From the NCBI RefSeq assembly GCF_033406955.1, contig NZ_CP137734.1, positions 186,001 to 250,000 on the forward strand: 64,000 bases of DNA, in the 5' to 3' direction. Positions 53,925-62,076 of the stretch are shown piece after piece. The stretch comes from Streptomyces violaceoruber (GTDB lineage: Bacteria; Actinomycetota; Actinomycetes; Streptomycetales; Streptomycetaceae). A program made the position numbers and the translations under genes. The notes beneath the pieces were generated by a model. The model ran no database searches. It was not told where the DNA came from and saw only the letters and a program-made list of their open reading frames with translations. Each line of letters opens with the position of its first letter. The stretch's first letter is position 1.

Positions 53925-54497
53925 GTGGCTCGGGTAGGACTGACGACCGAGGGTCTGATCAGGGCTGGGGCCGAGACGGCCGACGAGATCGGCTTCGAGC
54001 GCACCACGCCGACGGAGCTGGCCCGGCGGTTCGGCGTCCGCACGGCGAGTCTGTACTCGCATGTGAAGAACGCCCACGAGCTCAAGACCGGGATCGCGCT
54101 GTTCGCCCTGGCGGAGCTGGCCGACCTGGCCTCCGAGGCGGTGGCCGGGCGGGCCGGCAAGGACGCGCTGACCGCGTTCGCGAACGTCTACCGCGACTAC
54201 GCCCGTGAACACCCGGGCCGCTTCGCCGCCACGCAGTTCCCGCTCGACGCGGAGGCGGCGGCCTCCAGTGCCGGGGGGCGGCACGCCCAGATGTCACGGG
54301 CGATCCTGCGCGGATACCGCCTGGCGGAACCGCACCAGACCCATGCCGTGCGGCTGTTGGGCAGCGTCTTCAGCGGCTTCGTCGGGCTGGAGGCCTCGGG
54401 CGGCTTCAGCCACAGCGCCCCCGACTCGCAGGAGAGCTGGACGGAGATCCTCGACGCGCTGGACGTCCTGCTGCGGACCTGGCCGACCACGTCCTGA
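53925..54497 (+). CDS. TetR family transcriptional regulator
   Basis: A 190-residue regulator. Residues about 7-55 are the TetR DNA-binding domain (TTEGLIRAGAETADEIGFERTTPTELARRFGVRTASLYSHVKNAHELKTGIALFAL). The C-terminal part (HAQMSRAILRGYRL...LGSVFSGFVGLEASGGFSH) is the WHG-containing type. GTG 53925 is favoured because GGAGG lies 6 nt before it; an ATG 15 bp earlier is possible. It probably represses itself through the palindrome at 53857-53877. No target gene adjoins in the same direction. Confidence 0.88.
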   Translation: MARVGLTTEGLIRAGAETADEIGFERTTPTELARRFGVRTASLYSHVKNAHELKTGIALFALAELADLASEAVAGRAGKDALTAFANVYRDYAREHPGRFAATQFPLDAEAAASSAGGRHAQMSRAILRGYRLAEPHQTHAVRLLGSVFSGFVGLEASGGFSHSAPDSQESWTEILDALDVLLRTWPTTS

Positions 54498-54506
54498 CCC
54501 GGCGCC

Positions 54507-54523
54507 GGGCACGTGCGGTGCCC
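54507..54523. terminator. short hairpin between convergent genes
   Basis: GGGCAC (54507-54512), gtgcg, GTGCCC (54518-54523) between the TetR stop (54497) and the GH9 stop (54532). The stem is only 6 bp, so this is a modest call. Confidence 0.45.
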
Positions 54524-54531
54524 CCTTCGCG

Positions 54532-56406
54532 TCAGGACCGCGCGGCGGTGAGGGAGAGTGCGTACAGCGCGGTCGAGGTGAAGTCGTCCGCCGGTTCCAC
54601 CGTCTGCCAGGCCCGCACGTCGTCGACGTAGCCGGCGCCGTGACCGTCGTACCGCGACCACGGCCCGCCCTCCGGGGCGAAGGAGCAGGGACGGCTCCCG
54701 TCGAAGGCGTCCTGCTCCTTCAGCAGGTCCGCGTCGTTGGGCCCGTTGACGACGGCGCCGCGCAGGATGTCGCCGCGGCCGGTGCGGCTCATGGCCAGGT
54801 TGGCGACCTGGTGCTGGAGGCAGTGCGGGTAGAGGTCGCCCGCGCCCACGACGAAGCTGGTGCCCCAGGCGTTGGCCCCGAAGACCCAGGCCCGCTGCTG
54901 GGCGGCGAAGTCGTCGTACCGGTGGTCGCCGGTGACGCGCGCGTACAGCTCGGCGGTCGCGAGCAGCCCGAAGGTGTGGGGCACCGCGTCGAAGTCGGTG
55001 GGTATGACGCCCGAGCGGAAGGGGTCCTCGGCCGCGCGCTTTCGCCCCGTCTCCACCTGCCGCCCCAGTTCCGCCTCCAGGGCGGCCGCGAGGTCGTCGT
55101 CGGGGTCCGCCGAGGTGAGTACGTCGGCGTGGGCGAGGGCGCTGACGTCGGCGGGACCCAGGGGTCCGCCGCGCTCCTCGCGCAGGGCCGCGCGGGCCCG
55201 GCCGACCGCCTCGCGGCGCCACCGCGAGGCGCGTGCGTCGCCCAGGGCGTCCGCGCCGCGGGAGAGTTCGACGGCCGCCCACTCCATGTCGTCGCGCCAG
55301 GAGTGCTCCTGGTAGTAGTCCGCGGGCACGGTGGTGACCAGGTCCCCGGCGTCCGGCCGGGTGTCCGCCCGCGCGTAGACGGCGGCCGCCTTGTCCAGCC
55401 ACTCGCGGGCCTGTGCCGGATCGTCCTCGGCCCCGGTCTGCGCGGCGAGGGCGAAGGCCGCGGCCACCCGGCCCGCCAGGTTGGGGCTCAGGGGCTCCCC
55501 CGGTTCGTTGGCGCGGAAGACGGGCCGGTACTTGAGGAGGTAGTCCGGGTCCCCCGGTCGCACGGTGAGCCGGTCGTCCTGCTCGGGCAGCCGCCACACG
55601 TCGTGGTCGCCGCGGACCTCCTGGCCGCCCGACCCCAGCCCCACCTGTGCGTAGAGCGTGCCCGTCTCCCCGTCCCACATCCTGTCCAGCCAGCTCAGAC
55701 CGTGCCGTGCCTCCTCCCGCAGTCCGGGCACCGCCGGTGTGTCGCGGACGGTGGTCAGCATCTGTGCGACCACGTAGGACGTCGTGTGCGTGAACTTCAG
55801 GAAGTCGCCGGCGTCGAACCAGCCGCCCGACACGTCAACGGGCCCGCCGACCTCGGCCGGCGGGCCGGTGCCCGCCGGCTCGTAGACGCGCGCCCGCTCG
55901 TCGGTCAGGTGCGAGGGCTCCCGGCCGGTCGCGTCGGCCAGTACGTCCCCGCCGTCCCGCTGGGTGCCGAAGAAGCGCACGCCGTCCGCGCGCAGCGGGT
56001 CCAGCAACCGCCCCGCCGGCGCCACCCGGAAGCGGACCTCGGGCTCGCCGCCCGCGCCGACCAGGCGCAGCCGGTAGGTGCCGGTGCGGCGCAGCGAGGA
56101 GAGGTCGATGGTGCGCACCGCGGTGTACGTGTCGTTCCAGCCGCCTAGGGAGGGCCCGAGGGTGCCCTGCCCGGCCGTGTCGCCGTGCTCGTCCAGGACC
56201 TCGAACCCGGCGTCCGCCAACGTGTCCCGGTCGCCCATGACATAGGCGAACTTCTTCTCGCCGGCCACGTAACCGACCTGGTTGACGCGGATGGCCGCCG
56301 GCACCTCGCCGCCGTCCCCGGAGCACGCGGTGAGGCAGCAGGCCGCCAGGACGGAAGCGGTCACGGCCGACACGGAGCGGGCCGACGGCGAGAGGAAGTG
56401 GTTCAT
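54532..56406 (-). CDS. GH9 family glycoside hydrolase lipoprotein
   Basis: A 624-residue exported protein. The signal ends in a lipobox LTAC (residues 25-28), so Cys28 is probably lipidated and the enzyme is surface-anchored. Residues about 35-130 are the Ig-like CelD_N domain (IRVNQVGYVAGEKKFAYV). The GH9 barrel follows: DVSGGWFDAGDFLKFTHTTSYVVAQML with the catalytic Asp pair, YYQEHSWRDDMEWAAVEL, FVVGAGDLYPHCLQHQ and a C-terminal DVRAWQTVEPADDFTSTALYALSL with the acid Glu. GH9 enzymes are endoglucanases or exo-glucosaminidases. No cellulose-binding module is present. The Met of MNHFLS is the sensible start, although no strong ribosome site precedes it. Confidence 0.87.
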   Translation of the reverse strand: MNHFLSPSARSVSAVTASVLAACCLTACSGDGGEVPAAIRVNQVGYVAGEKKFAYVMGDRDTLADAGFEVLDEHGDTAGQGTLGPSLGGWNDTYTAVRTIDLSSLRRTGTYRLRLVGAGGEPEVRFRVAPAGRLLDPLRADGVRFFGTQRDGGDVLADATGREPSHLTDERARVYEPAGTGPPAEVGGPVDVSGGWFDAGDFLKFTHTTSYVVAQMLTTVRDTPAVPGLREEARHGLSWLDRMWDGETGTLYAQVGLGSGGQEVRGDHDVWRLPEQDDRLTVRPGDPDYLLKYRPVFRANEPGEPLSPNLAGRVAAAFALAAQTGAEDDPAQAREWLDKAAAVYARADTRPDAGDLVTTVPADYYQEHSWRDDMEWAAVELSRGADALGDARASRWRREAVGRARAALREERGGPLGPADVSALAHADVLTSADPDDDLAAALEAELGRQVETGRKRAAEDPFRSGVIPTDFDAVPHTFGLLATAELYARVTGDHRYDDFAAQQRAWVFGANAWGTSFVVGAGDLYPHCLQHQVANLAMSRTGRGDILRGAVVNGPNDADLLKEQDAFDGSRPCSFAPEGGPWSRYDGHGAGYVDDVRAWQTVEPADDFTSTALYALSLTAARS

Positions 56407-56542
56407 GGCGGACAGTCTGGTCGATGACACCACCGCGGCGGGGGCCGAGGTGCCGACCGGGGGCGGGGCGGGGAAGCGGACGTTTGTGCGGGATAGGCTC
56501 TGATCCGCCAGCCCACCCGGACCGCCACAGGAGGAGTCGGCC

Positions 56543-57760
56543 ATGGGCCAGAAGGACCCGCAGGAGGCACCGGCCGCCCAGGACACGGCCGAGCGGCTCC
56601 GGGCGATCGGCGACGAGTTGTCGGACCGCTTCTACGAACGGGCCGACGTCGTACGGACGCTGCTGGTGACGCTGCTGGCCGGTCGGCACTCGCTGATACT
56701 CGGCCCGCCGGGCACCGCGAAGTCCGAGCTGGCCAGGGAACTCACGGGCCGGATCGTGGGAGCCTCCTACTGGGAGATCCTGCTCTCCAAGTTCACCGCG
56801 CCGACGAGGATGTTCGGGCCCGTCGACGTCGCCGCACTGGCGCGCGGGGAGTACCGCCAGGTCTACGAAGGGCGCGCCACCACCGCACACGTCGCGTTCA
56901 TCGACGAGATCTTCAAGTGCTCCACGGCGGCGCTGAACGAGACGCTGGGCTACCTCAACGAGCGGATCTACCACCCCGAGAGCGGCGGTGAGCCGGTCCG
57001 CTGCCCCCTCATCGGCGCCATCACGGCGAGCAACGAGCTGCCCGACGGCGAGGACTCGGCCGCGATCTACGACCGGCTCCTGGTGCGGATCGAGGTCACG
57101 TACCTGGAGGATCCCTCGAACTTCGCCGCTCTGGTCCGCTCCGCCGTCAGCCGCCCGGCCGCGCCGAAGCGGACCACCGTGGACCTGGCCGAGCTGCGGC
57201 ACGCCGTGGCCGAGGCCGTTCCCGCCGTGGAGGTGCCCGACGGGATCGTGGACGCCGTGTGCACGCTGCGGGCCGCCCTGCGCCGCAAGGAGCTGATCGC
57301 CTCCGACCGCCGCTGGCGGCAGGCGGTGGGCCTGCTCCAGGCGTCCGCGTACCTGGACGGGCGCCCCTCGGTCGCGGAGAGCGATCTGTCGGTGCTGACC
57401 CACGTGCTGTGGAACTCCCCCGCCGAGCGTCCGACGGTCGAGCGGGACGTACTGCACCTGGTCAATCCGGACGCCAAGGAGGCGCTCGACCTCGCCGACA
57501 CCATCGAGGAACTGGAGACCCAGCTCGACGCCATGGCCGGGCAGTCCCGCGAGGCGCTGAGCGAGTGGGTCATCAAGAAGGCCCACAACCAGCTGGCCAT
57601 GGCGGGCAAGCGGCTGGAGCGACTGCGTGCGGATGCGGTGGGCGCGGGCCGCTCCACCACCGCCATCGACCGGGTCACCGGCCGCCAGCGCGCCGTCCGC
57701 GCCCGGGTGCTCACCGAGGCCCTCGGGGTGGACGCGAGCACGGTCCGGGCCCAGCTCTGA
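56543..57760 (+). CDS. MoxR/RavA-type AAA+ ATPase
   Basis: A 405-residue cytoplasmic ATPase. Walker A is GPPGTAKS at 54-61, Walker B is VAFIDEIF at about 114-121, and sensor 1 is in IGAITASNELP. A FTAPTRMFGPVDVAAL loop and the helical lid are as in the RavA subgroup. The C-terminal 130 residues (LEDPSNF...LETQLDAMAGQSREALSEWVIKKAHNQLAMAGKRLERL) include a helical segment that may contact partners. It sits 20 bp before a VWA-domain gene, the standard MoxR/VWA pairing, in which the ATPase acts as a chaperone for membrane or metalloprotein complexes. Confidence 0.9.
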   Translation: MGQKDPQEAPAAQDTAERLRAIGDELSDRFYERADVVRTLLVTLLAGRHSLILGPPGTAKSELARELTGRIVGASYWEILLSKFTAPTRMFGPVDVAALARGEYRQVYEGRATTAHVAFIDEIFKCSTAALNETLGYLNERIYHPESGGEPVRCPLIGAITASNELPDGEDSAAIYDRLLVRIEVTYLEDPSNFAALVRSAVSRPAAPKRTTVDLAELRHAVAEAVPAVEVPDGIVDAVCTLRAALRRKELIASDRRWRQAVGLLQASAYLDGRPSVAESDLSVLTHVLWNSPAERPTVERDVLHLVNPDAKEALDLADTIEELETQLDAMAGQSREALSEWVIKKAHNQLAMAGKRLERLRADAVGAGRSTTAIDRVTGRQRAVRARVLTEALGVDASTVRAQL

Positions 57761-57780
57761 GCACCGCGGCGGACGGCACC

Positions 57781-59451
57781 ATGGACGAGGACACGGACAC
57801 CGAAACGGGCACGGCAGGGGACGCGGACCCGGACCCGCACGGGGGCGGAACAGCGAGCCGGCTCGATGTGCTGGCGGACCGCGCCGGAACGTGGCTGGCC
57901 CGGTCGGCCGCCGCCCCCGCGCGGCACACCGGGGCCGTGGCCGCGGACCGTTTCGACCGCATGGCCTGGCGCGACACCTACGAGCAGTCGCCCGCGCTGC
58001 GCGAGCTCGCGGATGACCTGGGCGAGCACCACGCGCACACCGCCGACCTGCTCACCGACGTCTTCCTGGCCGCCTACAAGACCGCCCCTCGCCTGCGCGA
58101 GCCGGCCGAGCTGGAACCCTCCCGGCTGGTCAACCATCGCCTCGTCGCCGCGCTGCTGGAGTCACCGGACTTCGCCGAGCTGCACCGGGAGACGGCCGGC
58201 GACCCGTACGCCGCGGCCATGGCCGTACTCGCCCAGGGCACCGCGCTGCGCCGGATGCTGGAGGACTCCCGGCCCGCCCGGGACCGGGACGAGCGGGCGG
58301 AGCGGGCCCGGCGGGAGGCCGAGGACGCGGCGGACGCCGTCGCCGAGGCGCTTGGGCAGGCCGCCGACGAGGCCGGCGAGGACGGCACCGTGCCGGGCCC
58401 GGCGGCCGACGCCGTACGGCGGGCGGTCCGGGAGGCGGACGCCGCCGGGAGGCGGGCCGCTTCGGACGCGGCCCGGTCGCTCGCCGTGGCGGTTCCCGGC
58501 GTCCGTGCCGCCGCGCGCGGTGCGGTGGCGAAGTCGGCGGCGGCCGCGCGGGAGGAGACCGCGCTCATGCGGGCCTGGGGTGTCGGTTCCGGCGAGCTGG
58601 AGCGGATGCCGTTCGACGAGCGCGCCCGGCTGGCCGAGCGGCTGCGCACCGGACGGCTCGCCGAGTGGGCCGAACTGATCGGCCGTTTCCGGCAGATGGC
58701 CGAGGGCGAACGCGCGCGCAAGGTGGAGAACGCCACCGGGGAGCTGATCGGGGTCACGCTCGGCGACGACCTCTCCAGGGTCATTCCGTCCGAGCTGGCG
58801 AACCTCGGACTGCCGGAACTGCGGGCGATGTTCGCCGCACGCTACGCCGCCGGGGAGCTGATGCTCTACGACAGCCAGGGGGAACAGGCCACCGGCCGGG
58901 GCGCCGTCATCGCCTGCGTGGACACCTCGCACTCCATGTACGAGGCGGGGCCCGGCGGCATCACCCGGGAGGCCTGGGCGAAGGCGTGCGCGCTGGCCCT
59001 GCTGGACCAGGCCCGCCACGCGGGACGGGACTTCGTCGGCATCGTGTTCTCCGCCGCCGACCGGCTCCGGGTCTTCCGTTTCCCGGCCGACCGGCCCGCC
59101 GGTCTCGCCCGTACCCTCGACTTCGCGGAGACCTTCCTCGGCGGCGGCACCAGTTACGAGCGGCCCCTGTCGGCGGCGGGCGAACTGCTCGAGGCGGAGT
59201 TCGACGACGCCGCCCGCACCCGCGGCGACATCGTGATGCTCACCGACGACGACTGCGGGGTCACCGAGGCGTGGATGCGGAGCTGGAACGAGGCCAAGCG
59301 CCGGCTGGGCTTCCGGGTCTTCGGCGTGGGCGTCGGCTCCCCGCGCGTCGCGGCGGCCGGCTCGGTCCTCGAGGCCCTGTGCGACAACCTCCGTTCCGTC
59401 GAGGACTTCACCGACGTGCACGCCGCCGCCGACCTGTTCCGCGTCATCTGA
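57781..59451 (+). CDS. VWA domain protein, ViaA/CoxE-like partner of the AAA+ ATPase
   Basis: A 556-residue acidic protein. The C-terminal VWA domain starts about residue 373 with the metal-ion site DTSHS at 381-385 (VIACVDTSHSMYEAG), then GIVFSAADRLRVFRFP, LGGGTSYERPL and MLTDDDCGVT. Residues 1-30 are low-complexity Asp/Thr/Gly. The central part (residues 160-250) is Ala/Arg/Glu-rich helix, probably coiled coil. The length and layout match the ViaA family. It starts 20 bp after the ATPase gene with a weak ribosome site, so coupled expression is likely. Confidence 0.87.
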   Translation: MDEDTDTETGTAGDADPDPHGGGTASRLDVLADRAGTWLARSAAAPARHTGAVAADRFDRMAWRDTYEQSPALRELADDLGEHHAHTADLLTDVFLAAYKTAPRLREPAELEPSRLVNHRLVAALLESPDFAELHRETAGDPYAAAMAVLAQGTALRRMLEDSRPARDRDERAERARREAEDAADAVAEALGQAADEAGEDGTVPGPAADAVRRAVREADAAGRRAASDAARSLAVAVPGVRAAARGAVAKSAAAAREETALMRAWGVGSGELERMPFDERARLAERLRTGRLAEWAELIGRFRQMAEGERARKVENATGELIGVTLGDDLSRVIPSELANLGLPELRAMFAARYAAGELMLYDSQGEQATGRGAVIACVDTSHSMYEAGPGGITREAWAKACALALLDQARHAGRDFVGIVFSAADRLRVFRFPADRPAGLARTLDFAETFLGGGTSYERPLSAAGELLEAEFDDAARTRGDIVMLTDDDCGVTEAWMRSWNEAKRRLGFRVFGVGVGSPRVAAAGSVLEALCDNLRSVEDFTDVHAAADLFRVI

Positions 59452-59492
59452 GCGGGCCGCCCGGCCCGGCCCGCACGGCCGTCGCGGCAGGC

Positions 59493-59545
59493 GGGCCGGC
59501 ATGGCTTGCGGACCGTCACGGCCTACGGGCCGGCATGGCTTGCGG
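59493..59545. repeat. 19-bp direct repeat near methyltransferase stop
   Basis: gggccggcatggcttgcgg occurs at 59493-59511 and again at 59527-59545, with similar flanks (tcacggc). The second copy ends just before the stop of the methyltransferase gene. Confidence 0.8.
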
Positions 59546-59548
59546 GCC

Positions 59549-60364
59549 TCACGGCTTGCGCGCCACCGCCCCGTACATCGCGATGTCCTCGTCCCGGATG
59601 CCCTGCTCGCCGGTGCCGTCCGGATGCCACTTGTGGACCTGGACGATGCCCGGTGCGACCAGCTCCAGCCCCTCGAAGAACTCGTGCGCCTCGTCGATGG
59701 TCCGCAGCCGCATCGGCATGTCGCGCGCCGCGTACTCGCGCGCGACCCGGCCCACCTCCTCGGGGGCGAACTCGGCGGTGCCGATGGTCATGGCCAGGTA
59801 GCTTCCCGCGGGCAGCGGCTCCAGGAGGCGGCGGACGATGCCGACCGCGTCGTCCTCGTCCAGGACGAAGTGGACGATCGCGATCACGGTGAGCGCGACG
59901 GGCTCGCCCAGGTCCAGTGTCTTGCGGAACTCGTCGGATTCGAGAACGGCCTCGGGATGCTGGAAGTCCGCCTCGATGTACGTCGTCCGGCCCTCGGGCG
60001 TACTGGACAGCAGCCCCTGGGACAGGGTGAGGACGATGGGGTCGTTGTCCACGTAGACCACACGTGCCTCGGGGGCCACCGACTGCGCTATCTCGTGCAG
60101 GTTGGGCGAGGTGGGGATGCCGGTGCCGATGTCGAGGAACTGACGGATCCCCGCCTCCTCGGCCAGCCAGCGCACCGCTCGGTTCATCCAGTCCCGGTTG
60201 GCGCGCATGTGCACGGGCAGGGCGGGCCATTCCCGGGCCATCGCGTCCCCCGCCTCCCGGTCGGCGGGGTAGTAGTCCTTCCCTCCCAGGATGTAGTCGT
60301 AGATCCGCGCCGAGTGCGCGTGTTCGGTGTCGATCCGGTCGGCCGGCCATCCGCTGTCGGACAT
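59549..60364 (-). CDS. S-adenosyl-L-methionine methyltransferase (DUF574 type), second copy
   Basis: A 271-residue paralogue of the protein at 18574-19389 and of exactly the same length. Matching landmarks: HSARIYDYILGGKDYYPADREA at 17-38, FLDIGTGIPTSPNLHEIAQ at 77-95, ARVVYVDNDPIVL, GRTTYIEADF and VALTVIAIVHFVLDEDDAVGIVRRL. The C-terminal third differs (YAARDMPMRLRTIDEAHEFFEGLELVAPGIVQVHKWHPDG). The substrate is unknown. It lies 44 bp downstream of an XRE/DUF5753 gene in the same direction. No DUF397 gene lies between them, unlike in the first cassette. Confidence 0.88.
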   Translation of the reverse strand: MSDSGWPADRIDTEHAHSARIYDYILGGKDYYPADREAGDAMAREWPALPVHMRANRDWMNRAVRWLAEEAGIRQFLDIGTGIPTSPNLHEIAQSVAPEARVVYVDNDPIVLTLSQGLLSSTPEGRTTYIEADFQHPEAVLESDEFRKTLDLGEPVALTVIAIVHFVLDEDDAVGIVRRLLEPLPAGSYLAMTIGTAEFAPEEVGRVAREYAARDMPMRLRTIDEAHEFFEGLELVAPGIVQVHKWHPDGTGEQGIRDEDIAMYGAVARKP

Positions 60365-60408
60365 CGTTCGCCTTTCTCCGTGGGGTTGTGCGGTACGGGT
60401 GGAAGTCC

Positions 60409-61284
60409 TCACAGCTCCTTGCGCAGCGCGCCGAGGAGTTCCTCGGTGCCTCGGGCCGGGACCGCCTGGGCGCCCAGGCGGTCCAGGGCCTCGCGGTAGA
60501 CCACCACGTCGTCGCCCTTGTCCAGGTAGACGGCGCCCACGAGGCCGCCGAGGTAGACGATGTCGGGAAGTTCGGGGGCCCGGAACCGGAAGAGGTCGAA
60601 CGCGCCGGCCCGCATGGCGGGGTGCGGGCCCGCGGCGAACGGCATGATCTGGAGCGTCACGTGGGGCAGCCTGCCCACCTCGATCAGATGGTCCACCTGC
60701 TGCCGCATCACCTCGGTGCCTCCGACGGGCCAGCGCAGGACCGTTTCGTCCATCACGACCCACAGGCGGGGCGGACAGGAGCGGGTGAGGATCTCCTGGC
60801 GCCGCATGCGCAGCGCCACCCGCCGCTCGGTGTCGACCGAGGAGGCGTGCGGGTTGCCGGCGCTCAGCAGGGCCCGCGCGTAGGCCGGGGTCTGCAGCAG
60901 GCCGTGCACGAACCCGGCCTCGTAGGCGCGGATGTGCAGGGCGGCCTGTTCCAGGCTCAGGTATGCCGCGAACCAGTCCGGCATGACGTCGCGGTAGGTG
61001 TGCCACCAGCCGCGCTTGTTCGCCTCCCGCGCCGACTTCAGGAAGGTGTCGATCTCCTGCTGGTCGCGGACACCGTAGATCTGGAGCAGCTTCTCGACGT
61101 CCGGGAGGCGCAGCCGGGCCACCTTCGCCGCCTCGAGCCGGCGGATCGTGGAGTGGCTCACCCCGATCGCCTCACCGGCCTGCTCGAAGGTGAGACCGGC
61201 GCGGGTGCGCAGCTCCTCCAGCTGCCTGCCGAGGATCATCCGCAGCACGGAGGGTGCTCCGCCCCAGTCGGTCTCCGCGGTCAC
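60409..61284 (-). CDS. XRE family regulator with DUF5753, second copy
   Basis: A 291-residue paralogue of the regulator at 19652-20524. Residues about 12-60 are the helix-turn-helix (VLRMILGRQLEELRTRAGLTFEQAGEAIGVSHSTIRRLEAAKVARLRLPDVEKLL). The DUF5753 part follows (YEAGFVHGLLQTPAYARALL, RRQEILTRSCPPRLWVVMDETVLRWPVGG, HVTLQIMPFAAGPHP). GTG is the start, with AAGGGGAG on the reverse strand. The DUF397 partner usual for the family is missing here, so the methyltransferase downstream may be its only partner. Confidence 0.9.
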   Translation of the reverse strand: MTAETDWGGAPSVLRMILGRQLEELRTRAGLTFEQAGEAIGVSHSTIRRLEAAKVARLRLPDVEKLLQIYGVRDQQEIDTFLKSAREANKRGWWHTYRDVMPDWFAAYLSLEQAALHIRAYEAGFVHGLLQTPAYARALLSAGNPHASSVDTERRVALRMRRQEILTRSCPPRLWVVMDETVLRWPVGGTEVMRQQVDHLIEVGRLPHVTLQIMPFAAGPHPAMRAGAFDLFRFRAPELPDIVYLGGLVGAVYLDKGDDVVVYREALDRLGAQAVPARGTEELLGALRKEL

Positions 61285-61357
61285 ACCGTCTCCCCTTCGC
61301 CGTCCCGCGCCCGGGCCCGGACACGCCAGTCTGTCACGGGCTCAGCCCCGCCGCAGG

Positions 61358-61387
61358 AGCATGCATCCAGTCAGCTGCAAATTTCAA
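61358..61387 (-). promoter_or_regulatory. candidate promoter of the second XRE gene
   Basis: Reading the minus strand: TTGAAA (complement of 61382-61387), 18 bp, CATGCT (complement of 61358-61363), about 75 bp before the GTG. The 272-bp divergent region also holds a consensus TTGACA at 61409-61414 on the plus strand, without a clear -10 partner. Confidence 0.4.
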
Positions 61388-61556
61388 CTTGCCGGTTGCG
61401 CAGGGTTGTTGACAGATGACACAGTGGCTTCACCGCCCCCTGCGATTCCCGACCCCGCACCCGGACCGTCCTGCTGGAGACCTGACACCCACTCATAAGG
61501 CGATCCCGCATGACAACGTTCTCCTGCCGTCCGTAGCGGCCAAAGGACCACCCCCC

Positions 61557-62033
61557 ATGGACCTGCAGCACACCCGTGATCCACGTCCGTCCGCAGCCAC
61601 CGTCCGTGACCGCCCGTGCCCGTCCGGCGCCGCCGCCCGCCCGCCCCGGCGACGGCGTCCGGGCCCGGCCCCGCTCAGCCTCCCCGCCGGACTCCGCGCC
61701 GACCTGGGGCACGACGCCGTGGGCACCTCGGCGTCCCACGGCGAACACATCCTGGCCCGTCTTCCCCGTGCGGGCTGCGTGTTCGCCGACGAGGGGCGCT
61801 GGTGGTGGATCGTGCCCTCCGGATCCGACATCGGGATCGCGTGGCCGTCCGGCACCCACTACGTCGTCGGCGACCCGTCCTGGACCCGGCCGCGGCCGGA
61901 CGGCGGCCGGGCGGCCGGCCCGCGGCTGGTCCACGGCCCCGACGGCGACTCGCCCTACACCGCGCCCCTTCCGCTGTACTTCCTCGTCTGCGGGCTCGCC
62001 GGAGTGGCGCCGCGCTGGTCCCTGGCGCCCTGA
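61557..62033 (+). CDS. hypothetical protein divergent from XRE/methyltransferase cassette
   Basis: A 158-residue protein I do not recognise as a named family. The N-terminal 45 residues are Arg/Pro-rich and probably disordered. The rest looks folded and conserved in style: GLRADLGHDAVGTSASHGEHILARLPRAGCVFADEGRWWWIVPSGSDIGIAWPSGTHYVVG and YTAPLPLYFLVCGLAGVAPRW. Similar small proteins often accompany XRE-DUF397 loci in Streptomyces. AAAGGA precedes ATG 61557; an in-frame ATG at 61416 would add 47 residues but lies almost on top of a TTGACA box. Confidence 0.6.
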   Translation: MDLQHTRDPRPSAATVRDRPCPSGAAARPPRRRRPGPAPLSLPAGLRADLGHDAVGTSASHGEHILARLPRAGCVFADEGRWWWIVPSGSDIGIAWPSGTHYVVGDPSWTRPRPDGGRAAGPRLVHGPDGDSPYTAPLPLYFLVCGLAGVAPRWSLAP

Positions 62034-62076
62034 GCGGGTTCGCACCGCGGTCCGGCGCAGGGTCCGCGCATGGTCC

